DNA from: Sternotherus odoratus | Taxonomy: Eukaryota > Chordata > Testudines > Kinosternidae | Assembly (NCBI GenBank): GCA_032164245.1 | Contig: JAVMKO010000021.1 | Coordinates: 13,460,285-13,524,284 of the forward strand | Direction: 5' to 3' | DNA: 64,000 bases | Shown: one piece after another, positions 35,320 to 46,011 of the stretch | Layout: every line of letters begins with the position of its first letter | Numbering within the stretch: the stretch's first letter is position 1 | Notes under the pieces: generated by a model | The model's input: the letters and a program-made list of their open reading frames with translations, nothing else | The model's database searches: none | Told to the model about the DNA's origin: nothing | Translations under genes and position numbers: made by a program

Positions 35320-36245
35320 CCTGAGCAAATTTTCAGCACTTCAAAAACTTTTATCAGGACAAAAAGTAAAAGGTCCGATTTGTATGAACTGAAAATGAAA
35401 CACTTCAGGTCAATGTTTCATTTTGATGTTCAGCTCTTCCTCCTCCTCCCCGCCCCAGGTAATCTTTTTCGTTGTAAATTTCCTAAAATTTCCAAACAAA
35501 ATGTGCCGACTTTTCAACAAAGCTTCTATTATTTCAACAATCCCCAAACTTTTTTACTCCAATTTTTGATCTGGGTATATCGTGAACAGTGTGTGTGTGT
35601 GTGTGGGGGGGGGATATCGTGAACAGTGTGTGTGGGGGGGAGTTTATCGTGAACAGTGGGGGGGTAATATCGTGAACAGTGTGTGTGTGTGTGGGGGTAT
35701 ATCGTGAACAGTGGGGGGGTTAATATCGTGAACAGTGTGTGTGTGTGGGGGGGGTATATCGTGAACAGTGTGTGTGTGTGGGGGGGTATATCGTGAACAG
35801 TGTGTGTGGGGGGGGTATATCGTGAACTCAGTGTGTGTGTGTGGGGGGGTATATCGTGAACAGTGTGGGTGGGGGGGTATATCGTGAACAGTGTGTGGGG
35901 GGGGATAATATTGTGAATAGTGTGTGTGTGGGGGGGGTATATCGTGAACTGTGGGGGGGGGGTATACCGTGAACAGTGTGTGTGTGGGGGGGTATATTGT
36001 GAACAATGTGTGGGGGGGTATATCGTGAACAGTGTGTGTGTGGGGGGGTAATATCGTGAACAGTGTGTGTGTGGGGGGGGTGTATATCGTGAACAGTGTG
36101 GGGGGGTAATATCGTGAACAGTGTGTGTGTGGGGGGGGGTATATCGTGAACAGTGTGTGTGTGTGGGGGGGTATATCGTGAACAGTGTGTGGGGTTTTCT
36201 TCAGCAAAACAATTTTCATCGAAAGATTCACAACCAGATCTCTCC
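35320..36245. mobile_element. MITE-like element enlarged by a minisatellite
   Basis: Left part 35320-35573 has the A/T-rich, AAAATGAAACACTTC and CAATGTTTCATTTTGATG words of the GGTTGAAAAA-type reptile MITEs. The right end reads CAATTTTCATCGAAAGATTC, then ACAACCAGATCTC, which in reverse complement resembles the family terminus. The left terminus is unclear. The minisatellite at 35574-36195 lies between the halves. Confidence 0.5.
35574..36195 (+). repeat. G-rich minisatellite, about 21 copies
   Basis: About 21 units averaging 29-30 bp: (T)ATATCGTGAACAG, then a variable (TG)n run, then a G5-G9 run and T. Units vary mainly in TG number (0 to about 6) and G number. On the minus strand the array is open for up to 215 codons of His/Thr/Pro-rich sequence (35644-36291), which is a by-product of the repeat, not a gene. 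Each unit couples a Z-DNA-prone TG run to a G-run. Confidence 0.95.
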
Positions 36246-36924
36246 ACTCAGCTTCATGCAGCTCTGCCACCCCCTCCCAGGGCCTTCCCAAATGTTCAAA
36301 CTAAGGTGGCTTTTCCTAACACCCACCATTGCAGATGTGTTATAAAAAGATGCAAGAGTGGAACCGGGCATCCTCCAAGGGGCTCTCCTGTGATGTGGTG
36401 CTACAGTGCCTGTGTCTTCCGTGAATCCATCCAGCCGCCAACACTTGAGTGAAGTGACTTTGCCACTAGCTAGGTCATACCAGAGTCCCAGCCTTCACGC
36501 AGTGCCCAGAGTCCGCATAAATACCAAGAGACATTAACTCCTCCTCCTGTCCAGGGCACAGGCCTTGACAGACTCTCTGCCCCTTCCAGGCTTCTCAAAA
36601 TGCCAAGAAAACCAACTCTTCCACCCTGTCTGGGCTTATCTGAAGTTGTCAGTCAATGGCCACCAAACAGGGGCAGGGCAGGGCAGGCCAACCTACCCTC
36701 AGGAACTGGCAAGAGGTTTCCTCAGTTCCTGACCTCAGTCTGCCACCAGCTGAGCTGGGCTCTCCTCTTTGAACTCCCCCTCAAAGCCTGGCACCTGCTT
36801 CCGGTGTCTCTGGGTGGGGCTGATTGGCCCCCAATAGCCCACCACCCCCTCACCAGGAGACCAAGAGATGCAGCCAAGGCATCCCTCAGAGCTTGTCTGC
36901 TTCTGTATTTTCCTTTTCTTGGAC
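36246..36924. other. unique sequence, no gene seen
   Basis: GGGGCAGGGCAGGGCAGGCC near 36671 is a short GGGCA repeat. No family-level match was recognised; a degraded LTR cannot be excluded. Confidence 0.45.
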
Positions 36925-37115
36925 GTTAACATGCATGAATTTGCTTATTAGAGCCATCGTTATAATTAGAGTATTAAATGAAATAATTATCACTTGTGAT
37001 TAATCCTGGCCACGGCAGATATGTCTGGGAGTCTGGAAGGCATGTTTCAATGAGTTCTGAATTATGAATGTTTAATTCAAGTTAACAAGCACAATAGCTA
37101 GAGGTGAAGACACTG
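36925..37115. promoter_or_regulatory. candidate conserved noncoding element
   Basis: Compact A/T-rich island: CGTTATAATTAGAGTATTAA near 36958, AATAATTATCACTTGTGATT at 36982-37001 running into TAATCC at 37001-37006 (OTX/PITX-type), with an E-box CACTTG at 36991-36996, and TTTAATTCAAGTTAAC near 37071. The density of sites is high for 190 bp. Confidence 0.4.
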
Positions 37116-37190
37116 GAGACTGGGAAGCTTTCCAGCTTCTGAGCAAACACTGGGCCTTTTCATGCCTGTTTCTTCCCATAACTGGCCCTC

Positions 37191-37246
37191 TGGGCCAAAC
37201 GCTCAGTGGATATCAGTCCTGCGACTGCAGTGGAGAATTTGGCCCA
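37191..37246. mobile_element. short hairpin MITE
   Basis: 56 bp starting TGGGCCAAAC and ending GAATTTGGCCCA; the end is the inverted repeat of the start. This matches a tiny fold-back repeat common in reptile DNA. Confidence 0.6.
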
Positions 37247-37589
37247 CGCTTTGGAAAGTGTGCGCCGTTCAAAGCCGTGATGCTCAGCCGGTGGCTGGCC
37301 CCTCATTGCTGATCCCCTGCCCTAGTGCTACATTAGTACTGGAAATGCTTCTCACACCGCCCACTGCACTTTGCACAAGCGCACTGGAGTGGGACTCCGT
37401 CTTCTGGCCAAATTCCAACTCAGTAAGTGTCCACCCTGCCAGCCTGTCTTTCCCTCGCAGTCCCAGCTATCCTGGCAGCAGTTCGCACGCTGGGGCCAGA
37501 GGACGAGCCGTGGGGAGCTCAGCACTTGCTGATGTCTCTATCTGGTCACGTGAGGCTCGCGCCACTTCCTTGTTCCCAACTGCCGAATC
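37247..37589. other. unique sequence, no gene seen
   Basis: Relatively G/C-rich with a few CpG sites, but too short and CpG-poor to be called an island. Confidence 0.5.
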
Positions 37590-37800
37590 ACATTAAAGGA
37601 AGCTAAAAATGCTTCAAACACTTAATTGTGCTGTGGAAGCGACTGCTGTTTGTAGCCATGGGGATGTATTATAAAATCACAAACGAGCGAGGAGAGGCTG
37701 CCCCCGAGTATCTCTCTTAAGATGTGCTCTGCACTGCAAAAAACATGGGTGCACGGCATGAAGCATCGTTATACTGGATAACTTATTCCTGCCTAAGTGC
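37590..37800. promoter_or_regulatory. possible conserved noncoding element
   Basis: CAAACACTTAATTGTGCTGT near 37616 (NKX/homeodomain-like), GGATGTATTATAAAATCACA near 37663 and repeat-free flanks. Composition-based call only. Confidence 0.25.
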
Positions 37801-40481
37801 AGGGGACTAGACCAGAAGAGGCCCCCTTCCAGTTAAACTCTATCCTTTGTTAAGAAGCAGCTGAATTTCACCCCAGCCGTGCCTACATTTCAATGGTGGA
37901 TGAAGTGATTCACCATTTCCACTTAGGTGCTGGGGCTTCATTAATTTGTAAATAATGTTACGTGTATCTTGCGCTCTTCAGCCGATGATCTCAAAGTATA
38001 ATAATACCCATCGTGGCAGGATGCTATTCACAAAGGTGCCAGTATCATGGCCTACTGATAAAAGGCTACATGAGTTTTGGACTTTTACATAGACCCAGGT
38101 GTTTGTAAACAGATTTCTTCACCGGCACAGTCTTCATGCACCCTCAAGTTTTAATGATCATTCTGTATGGCATATTTTTCTGTGAAGATTAGAAGTGCTC
38201 TAGGGCAAAGACCTTGTCGTCTGGGTTCTGTAACTCTGTTACATAGACACTAGAGTTGGGGCCGAGCGGAAAAGTTTGTATCCGAGTCCTCACCAAAGAT
38301 CTGGTGATGTTTGAGACTGGAGTTTTGATTATTCCGTACTACAGTCACGCAGAAGGCGACAAAATTCAGCTCCAGCTTCACCCACATATATCCATCCCCC
38401 CCCAAACTTTGGAGAGCTCAGCTTTAGGGAGTGTATTTAACACACACACACTAACATTTATACACAGAGAGAAGAAACATTTGGACAGGGACTGACTATG
38501 CAACTGACAGGATCCTCTCCAGGCAAACAGCTCGGAGCTTTACAAAGCGGTGTTTCTATAAGGCAGGAGATTACAATGGTGTTTAACATCCCACGTCAAA
38601 GAGCCATAGCTACAGGCACTCCACAGGCTCTGATACTGTCTGTAAACACAAGTGTCAGGAACAGGGTTGTGAGAATTCTGACATATCTCTGCACAAACAA
38701 AAAGAGCAGGTAGAGCCATGTCTGCACATTGTTCCATGCTCTTTAACTGTTACTGTAATTAATCATCAGGGACTCTCAATCCAGCCTCTATGGGGCCAAT
38801 GCAAACACTTCATAATCTTTTGTCTTTACATATAAAAGTTATGAAGCTGCAGAAGGTAGCCTGTCAAGTTCAGGAATTATATGTTGGCTCCTGGCTTCTC
38901 TGTCCATCTATCAACATAAGTACTGGTCACTCAGCTAAAATATAAACTGAGGCTGTCTCACCTGACAAAATGTGGAGTCTGGCTGTGTGTGCATTGAAAG
39001 ATTGTGAGCAAGATAAATACAATCTCTTTATACTACACTTCATCGCACAGAGCTATTTTTGCAGCCTCTGCATTTCCCTCACTACAACAGTGAGCCTTAA
39101 AAAACAAACCAAAACAAACCAGGAGAATTACGGTGAGTGTTCAGATCTGATTCCTACTGAGGATGTACAAATCTCTTTGAAGAAAGATCCATTATGAACC
39201 TCTTTAACCCAATATCCAAATCAAAGCAGTTTGAAGGTCCAAGTTTTCTGAGGCTCATGACGCAAAACTTTTACAAGAAATAGGCCTGGATTATGTAACT
39301 AACTGTCACAAGAGAGAACAACCATGGATCTGACAAAACTAACTTCAAAACTCATTTCTTCACCCTAGCTTCAATACATTTTTACACACACAACTAACAG
39401 CTTCTGGCTGCAAAGGAAGAAAGCAAGGTTACTATTTCAATTTTTAAATTCTGTGTATGCCACTTGCCAGACCCTCTCCAGTTAAAGGCCTAAAGATGAT
39501 GGAGCAGCATGTGTCTTACCCTGCCACATTCTCTGTATACAATGATGAATAGGAAGCTGCTGCAAATCATACTTGTGACCCAGAGGTGTCCTCAGACAGC
39601 CAATGGTCAGCCATTCCTAGTGCTAGTTTTCCACCTACTGCTCCATTTCCCACATCACAGGCTGATCAGACTCACAGCATTGTAAAGACAGACTCTTCCC
39701 CAACATGACTAGGACCGAGCTGTGCTTGGGTTTCTCTCTCTTGTGGGCTGCTGCCGAGAGCACATGGCAACTGGAGAAATGGCTTAGGGGAGTGACTGTT
39801 TGGCTATAAATCCTTCCTTCGTCTCAGCATCTTGTCTCCCTGAGATAAACAATACCTTTTGGGGCCTGCTCCAAACCAAGGCCTCCTTTGTAGGATTTCC
39901 CCAGTGCTTTGCTGCAGCCAACAATCAGATGAAGAATGGGGAGACTTTCTGAGCAGGCGGGACGACTGACTCCTGATTAACAAGGAAAGAACCATCAGGA
40001 GCCCTAAAGAACCTCAGATGTTGATCTTGTTTCTCCTTTCCATAGGCACAGCTGGAGAGGTAGCAGCAGGCATAGGATAGAAGAGGAAGAGGCCTGATGG
40101 TGAGAGTTTCTCCCCCTTTCCTCTTTGAATTGGGATGCATATCCAAACAAGGACTCCAGCCATGCAGCTATACGGTGGCCTTATGTGGTCAAAAGTAGCA
40201 GCTGAATCCCACGACGAAGTCCCATTTGGGTGAAATGTACGATCCCCTGTCTTGGAGTCACAGAAATGCTGTAAAGAATCCAGGATGCAAGGCCAATTGG
40301 AGACAGTAGCTGTTTCCTTAGAAAGTCCACATGGTCATAGTTCTCAGATGCAACACCGCAGCCTCCCTCAAGTCACAGACCTCCCACCATATTTCCTTGA
40401 ATCAGTATTGATCTCGGTGACTCCTGAAAACCCAGGAGATTTTAATAGGATATTTTAAGAAAATGACATTATCTTGGGGAT
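37801..40481. other. unique sequence, no gene seen
   Basis: A (CA)5 run lies at 38441-38450 and a C8 run at 38396-38403. 37935-38020 is A/T-rich with TTCATTAATTTGTAAATAAT. No exon or clear repeat was recognised. Confidence 0.45.
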
Positions 40482-40559
40482 GGGGGGGGGGGGGAGAGAA
40501 TCTTCCAGACAGTCAGAGTTGGCAACCCTATGGGGGGGGCGGGGGGGGGGGGGGGGGGG
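40482..40559 (+). repeat. paired poly-G tracts
   Basis: G13 at about 40482-40494 and a G-run of about 27 with one C and short of interruptions at 40532-40559, separated by about 37 bp. Such runs are often mis-sized in assemblies, so exact lengths are uncertain. Confidence 0.85.
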
Positions 40560-41219
40560 AGGCCATGTGCTAATTACCAACAGCAACGGAAAACATAAAC
40601 ACCCGTAGACTGTGTGAGTATCGGCCCAGAGCATTAAGATCCTTCCGGCAGCCAGTCCCCACTTGGCTGTTTCTACCCAAATTTGATTGATAGTGTCATT
40701 GACTTCACAGCCCCTTTTACAGAGCAGTGCATCTCATTAAAGCCAGGACAAACCCCCTCTCTTTGATTTTGGCAGCCATGTATTCATTTCCAAGATGGCA
40801 GGTGGTTTTATTCGGGGTGAAAATAATACGGGAACATTCTCCTAGGAGGATACCATAAAACATTCTCCTAAGAGAAAGTGGTAACTTAATGGTGAGAAAG
40901 CAACCTCTATGGCAGGTTGCCACAACCCAAGTTTGAAGTGGTGGCTATTAATACTTGATCAACAATCAATGACACGACTATTTCAAAAGATTGTTTTTTT
41001 ATAAAAGCCTCAGTGATGTGATTGTACAATGTGCTAAGAATTTGTTTGATAAAGGATCTAATTCTACTGGAGGAACACTAGATAGGGAGGGAGGTATCTA
41101 TAGCGGTAGAAACATTTCGGAGGTGTTTGAAGTATTGCTTTTACTGCAATGCACTTTTCTGCTACAAAGTGAAACCCAGTACAATGCAGGGCAACAGAAA
41201 ATGCAGAGATCCTCAGCAC
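40560..41219. other. unique sequence, no gene seen
   Basis: 40935-41060 is A/T-rich (TTAATACTTGATCAACAATC near 40949) and may be regulatory. No exon was recognised. Confidence 0.45.
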
Positions 41220-41510
41220 ATGGAATAACGTGGCAATAAAACCCAACTATAAAGTTAAATAATTTACCATAAATATCTAAAGCTCTTGAATTATTCCCTA
41301 CGTTAACTGCCTATGTTTAAAATGATCTTTGCATTCACTATGTCACAGATGGCAACATCAGACAAGAGAGTCCTTGACAAAATCTAGCTGTAATTATTCC
41401 TTCCACAGCTGCGGTTATTTTAATGCCTTTTCAGTTAAACTGAAAGGGACGCACGCATTTTATAAATAAGGGCTTTTAGCCAGTTTGACAATGAAGCATT
41501 TGAAATGTAC
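41220..41510. promoter_or_regulatory. candidate conserved noncoding element
   Basis: Repeat-free with CAATAAAACCCAACTATAAA near 41233, AATAATTTACCATAAATATC near 41258, TTGAATTATTCCC near 41287, CTGTAATTATTCCTTCCACA near 41389 and GCATTTTATAAATAAGGGCT near 41456. Clustered homeodomain and FOX-like cores. Confidence 0.35.
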
Positions 41511-41799
41511 AGAAAACCCCCCCACAAACTTTCCCTACATTCTGAAACCTGGACAAGCGCGGGCACACAAACCCATGCACATGCAGAGCAGCAAAACAAC
41601 TATTCTAGAGCAACAAGTAGCAATTAAAGCTAAAGTGATACTGACTGTAATGGCTTTAGAGGAGTGTAACCGGGGGCTTTCTGAGTGGCAGAGACACAGT
41701 CTAATAATTGCTGTTATTTTGGTGACGAGCTATTCCTGTGCTTAGAAGTTGCCCTTTAAGTGCAGAAAAGTCTGTTGGAGACTGACTTGCAGGAGAAGA

Positions 41800-42010
41800 G
41801 TGGTGCTTAAATGTGCTCAAGGCGAGACTGATTTCATCTGAACACTCCTCTCCTGAGCAGAGGGTTATTTTTAATTGTTTCATTACCATGGAGACAAGTG
41901 ACTCCCTGTTTAAAGAAGAAACTCTCCCACCACAAGTGTGCTGTTTGGTCATCATTACCAGTGCGCTATATTCCCAAAGCCTGAAAACTGCACACACGTC
42001 ACCTCTGGCC
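41800..42010. promoter_or_regulatory. possible regulatory block with RFX-like word
   Basis: TTTTTAATTGTTTCATTACC at about 41869-41888 runs into CATGGAGACAAGTG, giving an approximate X-box (ATTACCATGGAGAC at 41882-41895). No repeat was recognised. Site quality is moderate. Confidence 0.25.
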
Positions 42011-42084
42011 CAAGAAGTCTGAGTCAGAGGATGGGTAAGAGAATCTAATCCAGTGTCACCCCCTCACTCCTAGACACACGCTGC

Positions 42085-42300
42085 ACCTAGAAGTATTATT
42101 TGTATCACAGTGGCACCTAGAGGACACACTGCACATGCACAGGAAGAGAGAGTCCCTGCTCCAGAGAGTTTACAATCTAACGGAGCGGGAAGCACAACCA
42201 GGGTAAATTGACCTGCCGAAGATCCTCCAGCAGAGCTGGGGATAGAACTTCCGTCTCCCCGCCCAATACTTTTTCCCCTAGACCACACCGTCCCCCACCT
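42085..42300 (-). mobile_element. MIR/L2-tail SINE, reverse
   Basis: GTATTATTTGTATCACAGTG, GCACCTAGAGGACACACTGC, TCCCTGCTCCAGAGAGTTTA, TTGACCTGCCGAAGATCCTC, AGAGCTGGGGATAGAACTTC and CCCTAGACCACACCG follow the reverse MIR order over its full length. Confidence 0.85.
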
Positions 42301-42384
42301 TCTTAGAGACTCTCTTAGAGTCCAGACAGCTTGTGAGTATGTAATGCTAGGTACCACTTTACTCCGGGGCTGGTTCTATTCATG

Positions 42385-42440
42385 TCAGTGGGATTACTCA
42401 TGCAGTGAAGTGCTATTCAGCATGAATGAGGGCCCTTTGG
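42385..42440. mobile_element. hairpin MITE fragment
   Basis: GTCAGTGGGATTACTCATGC and CATGAATGAGGGCCC resemble part of a reptile fold-back repeat with GGGACTACTCA and GGGCC ends. Short and incomplete. Confidence 0.4.
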
Positions 42441-42999
42441 CTCCCTGAGACTCACACCCACTTTCCAACAGATCATTTACAACCCTGTCTGCACATCTTG
42501 TCTCTGAATCAAGGAGCGCCATCCTTCTCTGAGCCTTTGCGCTGAAGGAAGCTTTGCCTCTCCCGTGACACCCTGTTTAAAAATAACCCCAGGAAGCTCT
42601 GCAAGAACTCAGCACTGTGCAGCCTTTATTTTCCTGCCTTGTTTAAGCCAGGTTAGCGAGGCTACTTCAAAATGGGTGTCTTTGTACATGTCCTTGATAG
42701 GATAGTCTTTAAGGAACTGATTGTTCACAGCTGGGGCTTTAATCTCACTTCCAGAGATGCCACAGGAAGAATGCATAGCTATTCTGAGCATAAATTACAC
42801 TACGTGCATGCTTGTCACTTTGGTTCTGGTGGATGATGAGGCCAGTACCGCACCCGGAACAAGCTGTTTCTCAGATCACATGAATGCTGACTCAGGATTG
42901 TAAAAATGCCCTTTGTCGACTTGAGAAATCATCCCATGATTGAAGACCCAGGGTGCTCTGTCAGTCTGTATGTACATGACTATCCAAATACAAATTAGA
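42441..42999. other. unique sequence, no gene seen
   Basis: No repeat or exon was recognised. Confidence 0.5.
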
Positions 43000-43559
43000 G
43001 TGGTAACAATAAAGATACAATAGAAGACATTCTAAAACTAGGCTTGGCAGATTAGATCTTTATCTGTAAATGTTGGTAAACATCGATTTCATGAGCCAAC
43101 GAAAAAATATTTCCATTGGCAATAATCAAAATGTACAGATAGGCAATGTAAGAAAATGCTGCTGGAGAATTTATTAGAGAAAAAAAATCCAGTGATCTAG
43201 ATAGACTTTAGAAGTAATCTTGTTACAAACAAGCTAGCGAATGAATAGCGAAAATAAGTAGGACTTGATTTAATGATATTTATTTTCTATATTCTGAAAT
43301 GTGATGGCTTGTGTTGCTTTAACTTTTTGAACCTCAATGTCTACTATTTAATAATTATCTGACACCCTCTATAATTCCCACAACCGTGAAAAATTACACC
43401 AGTAAAAATTTTAAAAGCTTAAAAATAAACATTGATATCTGACAAAATTATTTTAAAAATATTGAATTCTGCCAACCTTCTCTAAAATCAATCGCCATGT
43501 TTTTAAAAATGGCCAGAATAGCAGACCTGTCCTGGGGTGGTCTTTATGCTTTATGTACC
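43000..43559. promoter_or_regulatory. A/T-rich block, possible conserved element
   Basis: Repeat-free and strongly A/T-rich: GAAAAAATATTTCCATTGGC near 43101, TTTAATGATATTTATTTTCT near 43271, and TTTAATAATTATCTGACACC near 43347. It may hold one or more enhancers, or may simply be A/T-rich desert. Confidence 0.22.
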
Positions 43560-44150
43560 TCAAAATACCAAACTCTTATTTAAGGTGCATTTCCAAACCT
43601 GCCTTCCCAAAATTAGGGTCTTAGCTCCATCTTTAGGTAGCTAAACAAAAGTGGTCCTTGTGTTTCAAAGACTTTGTGCACCGGGAGCCGCCCTCAAAGT
43701 CCGTGATTTCTGAAATCCAGCCACGTTCATTTAGGGGCCGGTAGGTGGATGAAGAACGTGATGTCGGGATCCTAAAGTTAGGGCACTTCTGAGAATTAAC
43801 CCCAAGAACCCAAGGGACTTCAGAGCAGAATTCCCATTGACCTTCAGTGGGACTTGTGCTTCTAAACTCATTAGGCACCTTTGAAAATCTCCCCCCAAAT
43901 CCATATTTTGGGCTTCTGAATAAATGGCCTGATTTTTAAAATGACTGAGTGCTCAGCAGCTCTATTTCAGTCAAAGAGGGTAACATTTTCCAACACATCC
44001 ACGTGACATTGGAATCTAATTGGACATTGGAACCTCAGGCATTTTTGAAAATTTTACCCAGAGTAGGCTGCTCTTGTCAGTTACCAAGGAGGCTAATTTA
44101 AGGGTCCTAATTTTGAAAATCTCAGGCCGAGGATTAGAAATAAATGAAGT
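43560..44150. mobile_element. decayed MITE sediment
   Basis: Several words of common reptile fold-back repeats lie scattered here: CATTGACCTTCAGTGGGACT near 43838, TAGGCACCTTTGAAAATCTC near 43872, GGCCTGATTTTTAAAATGAC at 43927-43946 and TGAAAATCTCAGGCCGAGG near 44114. Boundaries cannot be drawn, so this is probably two or more nested old copies. Confidence 0.5.
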
Positions 44151-44680
44151 TCAATCCCTTTTGAGTGGCGCCCTTTCACACCAAGTCTTAGCTCCATGTG
44201 AACACGGCGGTGACACCACCTAAAAGATTGCAGTACCAGGATGCCTTTCTACCCTTTCAACAAAACACCTACAATCCAAGGAATGGGGGCTCAACTGGAG
44301 CGTTTTCAAAGTGGCCTTCCTAGGAAGCTTTGGCACCAAAAGAAGACATCATGGTCATAGATGCTTCCAAATGAGAGACGGCTGATTAATGAAGGTTATT
44401 GTTGGGGAAGTCTGGCTTTCATGGATAACACTGAAAGGCACCAACCCTCCAAGTGTTCGGTGCCACACAATAACAGATTGTGTGCAGTTGGCCTTAGAAA
44501 ACAAATGTGCTCTCTCTTACATAAGATTACGGAGCATCCATCACTAGCCAGCATTAAATAACAGACAACACAAGTGTGCATAATCAGCAACACATGAAAT
44601 CTGAACAATGAAACGGCAGCTTTGTTTTATGGGGCCTGGGGTAAAGTGTTTCCATTTTTTTCCCTTCAAAGCACTTTACT
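44151..44680. other. unique sequence, no gene seen
   Basis: No repeat or exon was recognised; open frames of up to 70 codons only. Confidence 0.5.
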
Positions 44681-44720
44681 CCCCCCCCCCCCCCATCTTT
44701 TCCTTCCCCCCTCCCCCCCC
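44681..44720 (+). repeat. poly-C tracts
   Basis: C14 at 44681-44694 and broken C-runs to 44720. Exact lengths may be assembly-dependent. Confidence 0.85.
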
Positions 44721-44919
44721 AAACAAGGAGTTCTCCTCCCACCAATGGATTTCTTTGAGATCAGACAATCCAAGACTCAGCTACTCTACTTTGGGAAAGT
44801 GGGTTTGTAACTGAAGGTAACGTTTCGCCTCGTTTCTGTCTCAAATCTCTGCAGCTCCCACTTTGCTGGGCTAAAAGAGTGTAGCTGTTTTGACTTCCCA
44901 CTCCCAGGACTAGAAAAGG

Positions 44920-45260
44920 CTCTTCTGTCAAGATCTATGCGGATGCTCTGATTAGATGTAGACTGTAAATGAAATGTAACTGTAGCGCTGAAATGGGGAA
45001 AACAGGATTTTGATAAGATACTGTTTGCATTATCTTAATGGGATGCCCAGAAACCGCTGCTTGCCATACAATCCTCTGCAAAAGCCAAGTAGCTGCTACA
45101 TCACAGATCTGTGCTTATTTTTATCCGCCTGCCAAAGGAAACAAGGACATCCATTGCCTTTTGGAAAACTGACACTGCATTTGTAAATCCGTTTGGTTTG
45201 TCCTGCAATTCACCACCACTGAGCAACTGCAACAAATGGAAAATGGAGGTATCAGATACT
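44920..45260. promoter_or_regulatory. candidate conserved noncoding element with paired GATA sites
   Basis: TTTTGATAAGATACTG carries GATAAG at 45012-45017, and an inverted TATCTTAAT begins at 45031, giving two opposed GATA sites 14 bp apart. TTTTTATCCGCC near 45119 adds a third GATA-type core. The block is repeat-free. Confidence 0.35.
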
Positions 45261-45589
45261 GACTTGGGAAAACAGTCTGTGCTATGTTAGACCTGCGAAT
45301 GGTCCATAGACCACCTCACAAGGCGCTGTTTGGGAGATCACTGCTGAGACAGGTTGCTGCGGTCCAACTAAGTCCTTTCCTCTCTGCTTCAAAGTTCCCC
45401 TCAGTTACCCCCGTGCCACTGCAATGCAGTGACTTGAGAGGGGTTACACTGGTGAGCCATAAGGCCATTCCATAGGTTTTATTTGCCTTGCAAGTTCCTT
45501 TGCTCTCCGGAAGGGTTTTGTGCAGTGTGATGGGCGGCTCATTAGACTGAACAAGCAGGTTTAAAATGTCACTTTTCCCACTGTGGTGG
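45261..45589. other. unique sequence, no gene seen
   Basis: A 142-codon minus frame spans 45316-45744 and runs into the MIR; it has no family resemblance. Confidence 0.5.
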
Positions 45590-46010
45590 TGTGTAGTATT
45601 ATCACAGTACTGCCAAGAGGCCCCAGCCAACGTCCATTGTACCGGGTGCTGCACGTACACAGCGTAAGCGAGTGCCTGCCTGGTAGAGCGTGTAACCAAA
45701 ATAAATGGGAGAGATGAGGAGAAAGAGAGTATTGTTAGCTCCATTTCACAACTGGAAGGACTGATGCTCAGAGAGATTCAGGGCCTGATCCAATGGCCAC
45801 TGAAGCCATTGGGAATCTTTCCATCCAATTCAATGGGCTTTGGACTAGACCCATTAAACTCTCCCTGCACCGGTTCCCACAGCTGTAACATGGGAATAGG
45901 AGTTCTCCTAAAGGGCCGGGCCCACGGCCATACAGGGAGTCGGTTTCAGAGCTGGGAAGTGAACTCAGATCTCCTGGATCCCAGCCCAGTGCTGTAACCC
46001 TCTAACTTTC
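45590..46010 (-). mobile_element. MIR/L2-tail SINE, reverse, split by a hairpin MITE
   Basis: AGTATTATCACAGTACTGCC, GTACCGGGTGCTGCACGTAC, AGCTCCATTTCACAACTGGA and CTCAGAGAGATTCA lead to the insertion at 45781. The copy resumes after it with TTTCAGAGCTGGGAAGTGAA, CTCAGATCTCCTGGATCCCA and GTGCTGTAACCC, in the order expected of a reverse MIR. Confidence 0.85.
45781..45852. mobile_element. 72-bp hairpin MITE with target duplication
   Basis: Starts GGGCCTGATCCAA and ends TTGGACTAGACCC; the ends are inverted repeats over 10 of 13 positions, and the middle (ATTGGGAATCTTTCCATCCA) continues the fold-back. Flanking ATTCA (45776-45780) and ATTAA (45853-45857) fit a degraded 5-bp target duplication in the MIR core. 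Confidence 0.75.
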
Positions 46011-46011
46011 C

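Noticed and set aside
35644..36291. 215-codon minus-strand open frame, and a 139-codon frame overlapping it
   Set aside because: The His/Thr/Pro pattern is the direct translation of the minisatellite unit; it is periodic, low-complexity and open in more than one frame.
36246..36924. possible further solo LTR
   Set aside because: Some G/C-rich wording is LTR-like, but no TG...CA boundary with a matching target duplication could be found.
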